Source: an uncultured Prevotella sp. (lineage in GTDB: Bacteria > Bacteroidota > Bacteroidia > Bacteroidales > Bacteroidaceae). From it: 10,586 bases of DNA. Under the pieces are notes generated by a model, which did not search any database, was not told the DNA's origin, and worked only from the letters and a program-made list of their open reading frames with translations. Shown one piece after another: positions 1 through 7,350 of the stretch (positions are counted from its first letter, which is position 1; the number at the start of each line of letters is the position of its first letter). The stretch is from contig CALJCU010000145.1 of NCBI GenBank assembly GCA_938023885.1, positions 1 to 10,586 on the forward strand, in the 5' to 3' direction. Position numbers and translations under genes: made by a program.

Positions 1-86
1 GTACTAAACACTGCGTCATCGGCGAAATCGACAGTCGTGAAGAGCCGCAGAGAGTCGATGGAAAAAGCGAGACACAAGGCGGTTAA
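1..86. other. Left-edge fragment, no assignable gene
   Basis: This stretch is open in two readings. On the plus strand a frame starting at base 3 runs 27 codons to a TAA at 84-86 and gives a hydrophilic, charged tail (including GEIDSREEPQ), as the C-terminus of a convergent gene cut by the window edge could look. On the minus strand the frame of the neighbouring TlpA-like relic stays open after its TAA, through to base 1, with no resemblance to a thioredoxin fold. I recognise neither. Sequence to the left is needed to decide between them. Confidence 0.2.
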
Positions 87-577
87 TTACCACATCCCCT
101 GTATTTCCCTAACGTCGTTAATGGCCCTGATGACCTTGCCGTCGACCGTGCGAAGAGTGACATTGGGATAAGCTATGCCTTTCGCCGTCTTCTTTGCCTC
201 AGCAACCTTCTTCACGAAAGCAGCATAGCCCGCAGCATCACTGTTATCGCGGAAACGAGTCACCATCTCGTCGAGCTGTACGGACGTATAATAGAAATGG
301 CGATTGAGACTCTTCCCTTGCAGATAAAGACTATACGGCTCCATAGGGTGAACCCAGAGATAATTATCACTGTGCTGCTGATAGACGGCCTTCAGCGAGT
401 CGGCTGTACGCGACAGTCGTTCACCGATAGCCTTGTTGGGATGCTCTGGGCCACCAAGCTCCTTGCCGCCATAGAGGTAATGCCAGGGATGGCAGAATGG
501 ATCGTGAAGGTGTTGCCGGCGAAAGCAGAGGAAGGAGCTATCAGACTCACACACAAAAGGATATTATAAATTTTCAT
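87..577 (-). pseudogene. Decayed exported TlpA-like (DUF4369-type) protein, frameshifted and truncated
   Basis: Two minus-strand frames join into one recognisable but broken protein. The first (from ATG at 577) encodes a clear signal peptide: MK, a hydrophobic core, and an AFA cleavage site at residues 18-20. It continues with TFTIHSAIPGI, which resembles the first strand of the DUF4369 domain found before TlpA-like thioredoxins in Bacteroidetes. Around 475-482 the sense moves to a second frame, which reads LYGGKELGG and then a charged helical linker (TSVQLDEMV, YAAFVKKVAEAKKTAKG) and PNVTLRTVDGK. That last piece is typical of the lead-in strand of an AhpC/TlpA thioredoxin domain. The reading then stops at TAA 87-89, before any CxxC. 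Most of DUF4369 and the whole thioredoxin fold are therefore missing, which implies an internal deletion with frameshift plus loss of the 3' part. The ATG at 554 lies inside the signal-peptide region and is not a credible start. No good promoter is seen upstream. The family assignment is by motif recognition only. Confidence 0.6.
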
Positions 578-600
578 TATTAACTATTTTCTTTGTTTTT

Positions 601-717
601 ACCACAGACCTTATTCCTTTATTACCACAGATGAGAAACAATGAAAAACAATAATGCCTACCCATTGCTTTCATCTGTGGTAAATTATTGTTTCTCATTG
701 TTTCTCATCTGTGGTTA
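601..717. repeat. Nested inverted repeats, likely interspersed palindromic element
   Basis: The arm at 624-654 and the arm at 685-715 are reverse complements over 31 bases with one mismatch (position 645 A against G on the partner). A third segment, 671-683, is a perfect 13-base reverse complement of 622-634, so two mutually exclusive hairpins are possible. A shorter copy of ACCACAGA sits at 601-608. Within the arms a 10-base unit (ATGAGAAACA / ATGAAAAACA) is repeated in tandem at 631-650. No T-run follows the stem, so this is not a classical intrinsic terminator. Short dyads containing the motif CCACAGATGA are the sort of element that recurs in intergenic regions of Bacteroidetes genomes (REP- or MITE-like). 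Copy number cannot be seen from this window. Confidence 0.7.
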
Positions 718-732
718 ATAACAATCAGTTCT

Positions 733-1071
733 TCAGCGCAACCTCAATCTTGTCGTCTTGTATAGGTGACCCTTCTTGACGGCAAACTCATCAATACCAA
801 TCTTAGTCACCTTTGAGATGTCCAGATGTGAATACTTGCCCTTCTGGTATTTCTTGTGGATATCCTTAACCATATCCCAGCCCACTCCAAGATGTCTGGC
901 TATATTACTTATAGCTCGTCCCAGTCTCAGAAGGTCTACTACATGTCTTTGGAACCTGAAAGTACAGTTTACATTACCATAAGTAAAAGGAATGTCTACC
1001 TGGTGAGCCCTACCACAATTCAGACCATATCGCACGACTTCCCTGCTGCCGCGAAATAGGATACCTGACAA
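733..1071 (-). pseudogene. Remnant of an ISL3-family transposase
   Basis: The 112-codon reading keeps pieces of an ISL3 transposase in the right order. First is a segment like the end of the N-terminal zinc-finger region (GSREVVRYG, then HQVDIPF and CTFRF). Then comes the helix-turn-helix part (RAISNIARHLGVGWDMVKDI), and finally the start of the RNase H-like catalytic core (KIGIDEFAVKKGHLYKT), which holds the first catalytic aspartate in IGIDE. The stretch between TFRF and QRHVVDLLRL is too short for the family and lacks the usual cysteine-rich motif, which suggests an internal deletion. After GHLYKT the family signal ends in a short unrelated tail and a stop, so the other two acidic residues and over half of the roughly 400-residue protein are gone. 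The longest reading begins with TTG at 1071 and has no plausible start context. No terminal inverted repeats typical of the family were found. It is almost certainly inactive. Confidence 0.7.
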
Positions 1072-1090
1072 CCAATATTTCTTTTATTTA

Positions 1091-1122
1091 TTTGTCATTC
1101 TCACAGAAATAATGTATTTTTG
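1091..1122 (+). promoter_or_regulatory. Bacteroidetes-type promoter for the fabG unit
   Basis: TTTG at 1091-1094 and TATTTTTG at 1115-1122 match the Bacteroidetes -33 (TTTG) and -7 (TAnnTTTG) elements, with a 20-base spacer that is normal for this class. Transcription would begin near 1128-1132, leaving a leader of about 155 bases before fabG. The element lies just outside the 5' end of the transposase remnant and points away from it. It is the best promoter match in the window. Confidence 0.6.
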
Positions 1123-1166
1123 CAAAACAAATGAGTTGCACGTGTTACCCGAATTGCGTTAAGCAT

Positions 1167-1268
1167 ATGGAAAATGTGACGATATTCTTCGGAGAGCTGC
1201 TTATCACTGTAGCTTTTTGCATCTGGTTGCACACAAAGAGTAAGAATCGCCAGGTTGATAATTTATAA
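1167..1268 (+). CDS. Possible 33-residue single-span membrane peptide
   Basis: Between the promoter and fabG there is a short open frame from ATG 1167 to TAA 1266-1268. It encodes a short acidic N-terminus (MENVT), one hydrophobic stretch (IFFGELLITVAFCIWLH) and a basic tail (KSKNRQ). That layout is what a small membrane peptide with its C-terminus in the cytoplasm would show. The same frame extends upstream to ATG 1131, giving 45 residues with three cysteines near the N-terminus. That start would fall almost on the predicted transcription start and so would be leaderless. Bacteroidetes seldom use strong Shine-Dalgarno sequences, so the lack of one does not settle the matter. The stop lies 18 bases before the fabG ATG. 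I know no family for it. It could also be untranslated leader that is open by chance, since 33 codons is short. Confidence 0.3.
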   Translation: MENVTIFFGELLITVAFCIWLHTKSKNRQVDNL

Positions 1269-1286
1269 TATACACCAAAAATAATT

Positions 1287-2039
1287 ATGGGACTTTTAAC
1301 AGGAAAGACAGCCCTCATCACAGGTGCTGCACGCGGCATTGGCAAGGCCATTGCCATGAAATTTGCTAAGGAAGGTGCCAGCATCGCCTTCACTGATTTG
1401 TTCATCGACGAGGAGCACGGTGGTCTGCAGACCGAGCGTGACATTCAGTCTCTCGGCGTTAAGGCCAAGGGCTATGCCAGCAACGCTGCTGACTTTGCTC
1501 AGGCAGCTGATGTCGTGGCAAAGGTGAAAGAGGAGTTCGGATCCATCGATATCCTTGTCAACAACGCCGGTATCACAAAGGACGGACTGATGCTCCGTAT
1601 GACAGAGCAGCAGTGGGACGCTGTCATCAACGTCAACCTGAAGTCTGCCTTCAACTTCATCCACGCTTGCGTACCGGTGATGATGCGCCAGCGCAACGGT
1701 TCTATCATCAACATGTCGAGTGTTGTCGGTGTCCACGGCAACGCCGGACAGTGCAATTACGCCGCCTCTAAAGCCGGCCTCATCGCCTTGGCTAAGAGTA
1801 TCGGTCAGGAGATGGGCTCTAAAGGCATCCGCGCCAACGCCATCGCTCCGGGCTTCATCGACACCGCTATGACACAGGCTCTGCCGGAGGATATCCGCAA
1901 GGCATGGATCAAGAACATTCCTCTTCGCCGCGCCGGAACGGTCGACGACATCGCCAACACAGCTCTCTACCTCGCTTCTGACCTCTCGAGCTACATCTCC
2001 GGTCAGGTCATTCAGGTCGACGGCGGCATGAATATGTAA
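1287..2039 (+). CDS. fabG: 3-oxoacyl-[acyl-carrier-protein] reductase
   Basis: This is a cytoplasmic short-chain dehydrogenase/reductase that reduces 3-oxoacyl-ACP to 3-hydroxyacyl-ACP with NADPH in fatty-acid elongation. All family landmarks are present in 250 residues: the Rossmann TGAARGIG at 12-19, NNAG at 92-95, the catalytic set Asn117, Ser145, Tyr158 and Lys162 (YAASK), PGFIDT at 188-193, and the C-terminal VDGGMNM. The length is usual for FabG, and a FTDL segment after the second strand fits Bacteroidetes copies. The ATG at 1287 is the natural start because the protein begins only a few residues before the first beta strand (GKTALITG). It is the first full-size gene of a unit driven by the promoter at 1091-1122, and its stop overlaps the next start by one base (TAATG). 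Other SDR reductases share the motifs, but the end-to-end similarity to FabG makes this assignment strong. Confidence 0.93.
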   Translation: MGLLTGKTALITGAARGIGKAIAMKFAKEGASIAFTDLFIDEEHGGLQTERDIQSLGVKAKGYASNAADFAQAADVVAKVKEEFGSIDILVNNAGITKDGLMLRMTEQQWDAVINVNLKSAFNFIHACVPVMMRQRNGSIINMSSVVGVHGNAGQCNYAASKAGLIALAKSIGQEMGSKGIRANAIAPGFIDTAMTQALPEDIRKAWIKNIPLRRAGTVDDIANTALYLASDLSSYISGQVIQVDGGMNM

Positions 2040-2716
2040 TGAGAACTCTTTACGAAGATAATCATATCATCATCGTCTATAAGGAAAGCGGGGAGATCGT
2101 ACAGGGCGACAAGACCGGCGACCGTCCACTCTCAGAGACAGTGAAAGACTATATCAAGGCGAAGTACCACAAGTCTGGCAACGTGTTCCTCGGCGTGGTG
2201 CATCGCCTTGACCGTCCTGTGGCAGGCCTTGTCGTCTTTGCCCGCACGTCGAAGGCATTGTCACGACTGAACGACATGTTCCGCAAGGGTGAGGTACACA
2301 AGACCTATTGGGCTATCACGCATGAGATGCCGCCTCAGTCCGAAGGCATGCTGACCCACTGGATCACACGCAATGAGAAGCAGAACAAGAGCTATGCCTG
2401 CGACCATGAGGTGCCAGGGGCAAAGAAAGCTATTCTGAAATATAAGGTAATAGCCAATAGTGACAATTATCACTTGTTGGAGGTTCACCTCCTCACAGGA
2501 CGTCACCATCAGATACGCTGCCAGCTTGCCGCCATGGGCTGTCCTATCAAAGGCGACCTGAAATATGGTGCACGCCGCTCCAATTCCAATGGCAGTATCT
2601 CGCTGCTCTCACATGAGGTAGAGTTTATCCATCCCGTTTCGAAAGAACCCATCCATGTCGTCTCGCCGTTACCCGACGACCGGCTGTGGAATAGCATCGG
2701 TGAGGAAGTGCGCTGA
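2039..2716 (+). CDS. RluA-family pseudouridine synthase
   Basis: This enzyme converts specific uridines in rRNA or tRNA to pseudouridine. The 225-residue protein is a bare catalytic domain with no N-terminal S4 RNA-binding domain. It shows the opening LYEDNHIIIVYKESG, the catalytic motif HRLDR at 55-59 with Asp58 as nucleophile, the following VAGLVVFARTSKAL, and GRHHQIR at 154-160 in the second half. These place it in the RluA/RluC/RluD/TruC family; the exact RNA target cannot be read from the sequence. The ATG at 2039 shares its A with the TAA of fabG, an arrangement that favours translational coupling. The gene ends 64 bases before the end of the convergent TamB-like gene. The intervening 2717-2780 holds only a weak 5-bp dyad (2718-2722 with 2740-2744) and no clear terminator. 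Confidence 0.9.
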   Translation: MRTLYEDNHIIIVYKESGEIVQGDKTGDRPLSETVKDYIKAKYHKSGNVFLGVVHRLDRPVAGLVVFARTSKALSRLNDMFRKGEVHKTYWAITHEMPPQSEGMLTHWITRNEKQNKSYACDHEVPGAKKAILKYKVIANSDNYHLLEVHLLTGRHHQIRCQLAAMGCPIKGDLKYGARRSNSNGSISLLSHEVEFIHPVSKEPIHVVSPLPDDRLWNSIGEEVR

Positions 2717-2780
2717 CGCCGGCTCCCTCTCACTGGTGTCCGGCTTCACACAGAGTGGACAATCTGCATGGAGTAGCCCC

Positions 2781-5700
2781 TCACTTTCTCACTTTTCTCT
2801 TTTTCCTCTCCAACGAAAAAAGGTCGCGAAGGCTGCCGAAGTCTTTCTTAAGAATGAAGCCAACGCCCTGCGTGTTAAGCGAGTTACGCGTGAAGTAACG
2901 GTCGTTGGCCTGATTATAGACATGCACGCTGAAGTTACCATTGGGGAAGATGAGATAACGTAAGTCAAAGTCACCGATAAACGAGGCCGTGGCGTTGGCT
3001 TTATCTCGGTAACCTATCTGTCCGTTGAAGATAAGACGGTTGTTGAGCAGGTTACCACTGAACAGTCCTTCATACTCAGCATTATTGAAACCCTCGTCAC
3101 CCGTGGAGATGTTAGCTCCGAAGTTCCAGTTGCTGTTTTTCATGATGCCACCAATGACATTGTTAATCTGCTGACTGAGCTGTCCACTGAGAATACTCTG
3201 CATGACGAGCGACGTCTGGTTGGTCTGCGTATTGGCGTTATTGGTGCCACGTGAATAGAACCGTCCAACGGCAAGGAGGTAGAGCACTTGCTGGTTCATC
3301 TCCTCCTGACCATTGATGATGCTGGATATCATCTGTTTCGTGTCGGAGCTCATTGTCGGGAAGTCAAGGTCGAAGCTTACTTGCGGATTCTCCGGTGTCC
3401 CGGTAATGTCCATGATACAGTTCACCCTCACATTATTAGAAGAGAGACTTCTGCCCATCTGCAGGTCAGAGAGACTGACAGAGGCTATGGAATACAAAGC
3501 GCGCAACTTCAGGACGGCAGCATAAGGGTCACCGCCGAAGGTGATTGTCCCACCTTGTGAGAATGTGAAGATTCTCTTGATGATATTCTGTATCGTAAGA
3601 CTATAGATGCCCCGCTCCACAGTGTAGGTACCGAAGATGTCCAGTCTCCCCTTATTAAAATAGGTGGCACGCAACGTCCCTGCGCCATTGAGCATGATGT
3701 AGTCGTCAGTAGCCTTGTTCGTGATAAGGCGAAGGGTGGCACTCGGATTGGCATTGATGAGCAAGCTCAGATGAATATCGGTAGGGATATCCGGGATGGT
3801 GTCAGCTACAGACCTGTTGGCACTGTCACGCCGCACGGAAGAAGCGTTACGGTCATGCCAGTGAACGAAATCCTGGACATCCGGTGCCGTCGTACTTGAG
3901 ATATCATATACCACTTCTGAACCTTTCTCAGGTGTGACATTGACATCAACATCAAGCGTACCCGGACGGCTCTTGACCGTGACATTGCCCGTACCAAACA
4001 CCTTACCGTAGAAACTTCTGCCATCGGAGCCATCGAAGTTATAAGCCAGCAGACGGTTGGCACGGGCACTGATGTCAGCCGTGATATGACTGATGTGTTG
4101 GTGGTGGACAGCACCACTGACAATACCCTGGTTGCCATACGCATCACGTATCGGGTCGTCAAGAAGTTGTATCTCGTTTTCAATGAAGTGGACCTTTCCT
4201 CCGTTGACATAATAACGGACACCTGTCGGCTTGATGGTCATAGCGCCATCGGTGGTGATGTCACCCGTGAGATTCAGTTTGCTCAAGTCTCCCCACAGCC
4301 TCAGGTCTCCGCTGCCCCGCAGGTCCACATCACTCAGGAAACCGGAGGCAAGCGTGCCCAGGAACTCAGCACGCGAGTTGTCGAGCTTCATGCCAAGTTC
4401 GATATAATGATGCTTCGTGGAGACATAGCCTCGTACGATGGTGTGCGAAGGAATGATAGTCTTACCTTCCCGGATCATGTCATTGGCCACTCCGTCAATA
4501 TTAATCTGTCCCTCACTAAGTTTCCATCCCACATTGGCATAGAGTGTGCCGAGACGGCCCTGTATCAGCTTGAAGTTGTCGACACGCAGACAGCCATTGA
4601 CATCAGGACTGTCAAAGACTCCTTTCACGCTCACCGTACCCGAAATCGCACCACCGAACTCCACAGAGTGGAAGTTGACAAGGTTGAGGATATAGCTCAC
4701 ATTGACATTGGTGAGCGTTGCCGTCAACGAATCACGGTCACTGTTAGTGCCTGTCCCCGAGACAAGGATACGTTGCGTGCCACCGGAGATAAGGAAGTCG
4801 TGGATCTCCAGATGGTTCTTGCTGTAAAGTATGGTCGAAGGATGGACCGTATAGAGCGAGTCACCGATATGAACCTGCGACTCATTGAAGTTAAGCAGAG
4901 CCAGAGTCCTGCCTTCCATATTCTTCCGGAAAGCAACGTCTGAGCTCAGTGTGCCCCGCAGCCGTTGCGAAGCAGCATGATTATCGAGAGAGAGACTGGC
5001 TGTGATACGGTTGTTGCCTGCCGTGGCCCGCAGTCCGAGATCAGTACCGAGTGTCTCCGTGCGCATGTTCGTGAGGCCTGCATCAATGGAGAGCATACCA
5101 CTGAGGGTCCGCACGGTCGTACGGATATTCTTCAGATGCCGGTCACCATAAATGAGGTCAGGGGCCGAAAGATCAGCATCAAGCGATGATCCGTCCCGGC
5201 CGAAAGTAGCACGGACATTAACTGTGTCGAGGATATCGAGCGGAACATTGAGGAACGGATGCGCCCATTTGCTGTCCGTGAGACGGGCAGCAAAACTAAA
5301 CTCACCGGTATGGATAGGACGGTAACGGAACGAGGCAAGGTTGGTAATGCCCGGCAGTTTCTTCACAATGACGTTCTCGATGGCCTGCGGAAGGACAGCA
5401 TAGTCGAACTTACCATACACCACCGCAGCACCAAAATTGCTGAGCATCAGTAAGTAATGTCCGCGGCCAGAGTGTCCGGCACTGAAGTTCAGCGAATCAA
5501 GACTATACGTATCGTTGCCCTGCTTCATAGAGAAGTTGCCGACACGGAGATAGCCGTCGGCAGTATTGATATCACGCCCCCGAAAGTTGGCATCCACAGT
5601 GCCACTATATGTCGCGTTAGCCAGCCGTCCCTTGAGCATGTTCAGCGCCGAAGGCAGGAAATGAGAGACCGCTGCCTTGAGATGCACAGCTTTCTCTGCT

Positions 5701-7238
5701 CCTAACAACCGGGCACCACCCTCAGCCGTCAGACTGATATTCGGGTCGTTGACACTCACGCGCCCTTCTGCCAAGCCCCCGGCATAGGAACCATCCAATG
5801 AGATGTTGCGGTAGATATAGTTGTTATAGTCGAAGCGGAATACGAGACCCCTGGCACTGAACCGTTCAGCATTGATGTCACCACTGCCATCGAGGTCAGC
5901 TGCCAGCATACCGAAATGTAGATTGCTCAGCACTGTCCCAAGGGCAAAACCGTTCGTGGCGATATGTCCGCCTATGCGGTTGCCCGTCTTTCTGATATCC
6001 AGCGTCACATTGCCCGCGCCCGTGTACAATTCCCCTTTGGTCTTCAGGTCAGCCCCCCACCCCGATGCCGAGCCATGGAACGCGATGTTGCCGAGACGCA
6101 TCACCGGCTCCGGCACTTTACCTGCAAAATATTTCACAACATTGGCATTGGCATGGAACTGGCGGACCACGGCATGCCACCGCAGAGGCATGCCCAGCAT
6201 AAGGCCGCCCGCAGCAGAGAGGCGAAAGTCGGAAGGTTTCGAAAAACTGTTGTAACCTGCATACTGCGGCATGGAGAGGTCAAAACTGGAGATGAATATG
6301 CGCTTGCCTACCCCATTGACAGAGGCACGGACAAGCAGCGGACGAGCGATAGAAGCAAAATCGGGGACGAACGCCCGCAGGTCAGCAAGGTTGATGCGTG
6401 ACAATGCCAGCGTGGCATTGAAGATCCGTTCCCCGTTCTTCCTGTCGGTCCCGGCATGCGGGATGCTTATCTCTGAGCGCGGAAGGTCAAGGAGAAAATT
6501 GTCAAGACTTACCGACTGTCCCGTTGCTTTCACCTTGAACGACAAGGCGCGGATGTCAAGACCGGATGCTTCGTGCAGCGACAGACGCTTCAGGTAAATA
6601 TTGTAGTTGCCGCCATCAACGATACGGAAGATGATATGCGAACTGATGTTCGACACTTTCAGATGACTGACATCGAAAGTCTTGAGCACCGGCTTATCAA
6701 GTCTGTTCCATGCCATCTGTCCATGGCGAATGATAAGACTGTTGATGGCAAGGTTCAGATGCGACTTATGCGACTTGTCCTTGGAAGCGAGGGAGTCGAG
6801 GACGAACTGGAAATTGGGCTTTGCCTCACTGTTCTCCTTGTAGAGATCAAACTGTGGAGTAAAGATCTGTGCCGATGTGATGGTCACGCGTCCTTGCACG
6901 AGGTCGGTATAACTGAACTTTGCCGATAGCCGGGAGGCCCACAGCATATGCTTGCCACGCTGGTCGAGCATGGCGATGTCGTCGATGATGATGCGGTTGA
7001 ACAGGCCCATATCCACGCGTCCCACTGATACCGCCGTGCCGAGCTTCTCCGAGATGGCAGACGCCATAGCCCGTCCCAGTACCGACTGCACGGCAGGGAC
7101 ATGCACAAGGGCGATGACGATGAGATAAAGTCCTACTGTCATCCATACGAGGATATTGATGATGCGCTTGAGTTTCTTCAAGTAGAATTTATAAAGTGAA
7201 TATTGCAATGTGGGCAGTTTGCACTTTTCCCTCTGCAA
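2781..7238 (-). CDS. TamB/DUF490-family translocation and assembly module protein
   Basis: This is a very large envelope protein of the TamB type. Such proteins are anchored in the inner membrane and span the periplasm as a long beta-helical groove linked to outer-membrane protein assembly or lipid transport. In Bacteroidetes the partner is a BamA-like lipoprotein (TamL), which is not in this window. The 1,485-residue reading has a basic cluster (KKLKR, 21-25) and one membrane segment at about 26-47. More than 1,000 residues of repetitive, strand-rich sequence follow. The C-terminal DUF490 region (roughly 1050-1470) includes GTYTVERGIYSLTIQN, GGTITFGGDP, ITGTPENPQVSFDLDFP and the closing LLNNRLIFNGQIGYRD. 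The start is uncertain. The longest reading begins with TTG at 7238, which overlaps a promoter-like TAATTTTG (7236-7243), so a transcript from that promoter would begin downstream. TTG at 7179-7181, giving MKKLKRIINILVW and about 1,466 residues, looks more like a native start. TTG at 7206-7208 is another option. The frame is intact throughout. Confidence 0.88.
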   Translation of the reverse strand: MQREKCKLPTLQYSLYKFYLKKLKRIINILVWMTVGLYLIVIALVHVPAVQSVLGRAMASAISEKLGTAVSVGRVDMGLFNRIIIDDIAMLDQRGKHMLWASRLSAKFSYTDLVQGRVTITSAQIFTPQFDLYKENSEAKPNFQFVLDSLASKDKSHKSHLNLAINSLIIRHGQMAWNRLDKPVLKTFDVSHLKVSNISSHIIFRIVDGGNYNIYLKRLSLHEASGLDIRALSFKVKATGQSVSLDNFLLDLPRSEISIPHAGTDRKNGERIFNATLALSRINLADLRAFVPDFASIARPLLVRASVNGVGKRIFISSFDLSMPQYAGYNSFSKPSDFRLSAAGGLMLGMPLRWHAVVRQFHANANVVKYFAGKVPEPVMRLGNIAFHGSASGWGADLKTKGELYTGAGNVTLDIRKTGNRIGGHIATNGFALGTVLSNLHFGMLAADLDGSGDINAERFSARGLVFRFDYNNYIYRNISLDGSYAGGLAEGRVSVNDPNISLTAEGGARLLGAEKAVHLKAAVSHFLPSALNMLKGRLANATYSGTVDANFRGRDINTADGYLRVGNFSMKQGNDTYSLDSLNFSAGHSGRGHYLLMLSNFGAAVVYGKFDYAVLPQAIENVIVKKLPGITNLASFRYRPIHTGEFSFAARLTDSKWAHPFLNVPLDILDTVNVRATFGRDGSSLDADLSAPDLIYGDRHLKNIRTTVRTLSGMLSIDAGLTNMRTETLGTDLGLRATAGNNRITASLSLDNHAASQRLRGTLSSDVAFRKNMEGRTLALLNFNESQVHIGDSLYTVHPSTILYSKNHLEIHDFLISGGTQRILVSGTGTNSDRDSLTATLTNVNVSYILNLVNFHSVEFGGAISGTVSVKGVFDSPDVNGCLRVDNFKLIQGRLGTLYANVGWKLSEGQINIDGVANDMIREGKTIIPSHTIVRGYVSTKHHYIELGMKLDNSRAEFLGTLASGFLSDVDLRGSGDLRLWGDLSKLNLTGDITTDGAMTIKPTGVRYYVNGGKVHFIENEIQLLDDPIRDAYGNQGIVSGAVHHQHISHITADISARANRLLAYNFDGSDGRSFYGKVFGTGNVTVKSRPGTLDVDVNVTPEKGSEVVYDISSTTAPDVQDFVHWHDRNASSVRRDSANRSVADTIPDIPTDIHLSLLINANPSATLRLITNKATDDYIMLNGAGTLRATYFNKGRLDIFGTYTVERGIYSLTIQNIIKRIFTFSQGGTITFGGDPYAAVLKLRALYSIASVSLSDLQMGRSLSSNNVRVNCIMDITGTPENPQVSFDLDFPTMSSDTKQMISSIINGQEEMNQQVLYLLAVGRFYSRGTNNANTQTNQTSLVMQSILSGQLSQQINNVIGGIMKNSNWNFGANISTGDEGFNNAEYEGLFSGNLLNNRLIFNGQIGYRDKANATASFIGDFDLRYLIFPNGNFSVHVYNQANDRYFTRNSLNTQGVGFILKKDFGSLRDLFSLERKKRKVRK

Positions 7239-7264
7239 AATTAGACAAAAAACGCCTCCCCAAA
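7236..7264 (-). promoter_or_regulatory. Candidate promoter of the TamB-like gene
   Basis: On the minus strand TAATTTTG (7243-7236) matches the Bacteroidetes -7 element TAnnTTTG. A TTTG lies upstream of it at 7264-7261. The spacer is 17 bases, a little shorter than the usual 19-21, so the -33 match is imperfect. Initiation would fall near 7228, downstream of the TTG that opens the longest reading. This is why the protein start is likely internal to that reading. Confidence 0.4.
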
Positions 7265-7308
7265 AAGAAAAAGCAGTCAGATTTCTGTTATTTGGTATGA
7301 AAAATGAT

Positions 7309-7316
7309 TAAATTTG
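7309..7316 (+). promoter_or_regulatory. Candidate -7 element of the nqr operon promoter
   Basis: TAAATTTG at 7309-7316 fits the Bacteroidetes -7 consensus TAnnTTTG and would give a leader of about 25-30 bases before the nqrA ATG. A TTTG at 7291-7294 is only 14 bases upstream, too close for a standard -33 box, and at the expected distance only weak T-rich sequence is present. Either the -33 element is degenerate or the promoter depends on an activator. It sits back to back with the candidate TamB promoter in a shared intergenic region. Confidence 0.45.
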
Positions 7317-7350
7317 CACGCAGTACACCAAAATATCTTTTATCTGTTCT

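Noticed and set aside
297..569. A 90-codon plus-strand frame opposite the TlpA-like relic
   Set aside because: The opposite strand carries the recognisable signal peptide and linker; this frame shows no domain and no promoter.
2717..2780. Possible bidirectional terminator between the pseudouridine synthase and TamB-like genes
   Set aside because: The only dyad is five base pairs (2718-2722 with 2740-2744) with a 17-base loop and no T-run, too weak to call.
4086..4943. A 285-codon open frame on the plus strand
   Set aside because: It lies wholly antisense to the TamB-like gene, which has an unbroken 1,485-codon frame with clear family signatures. The plus-strand translation shows no recognisable domain and reflects the codon bias of the real gene.
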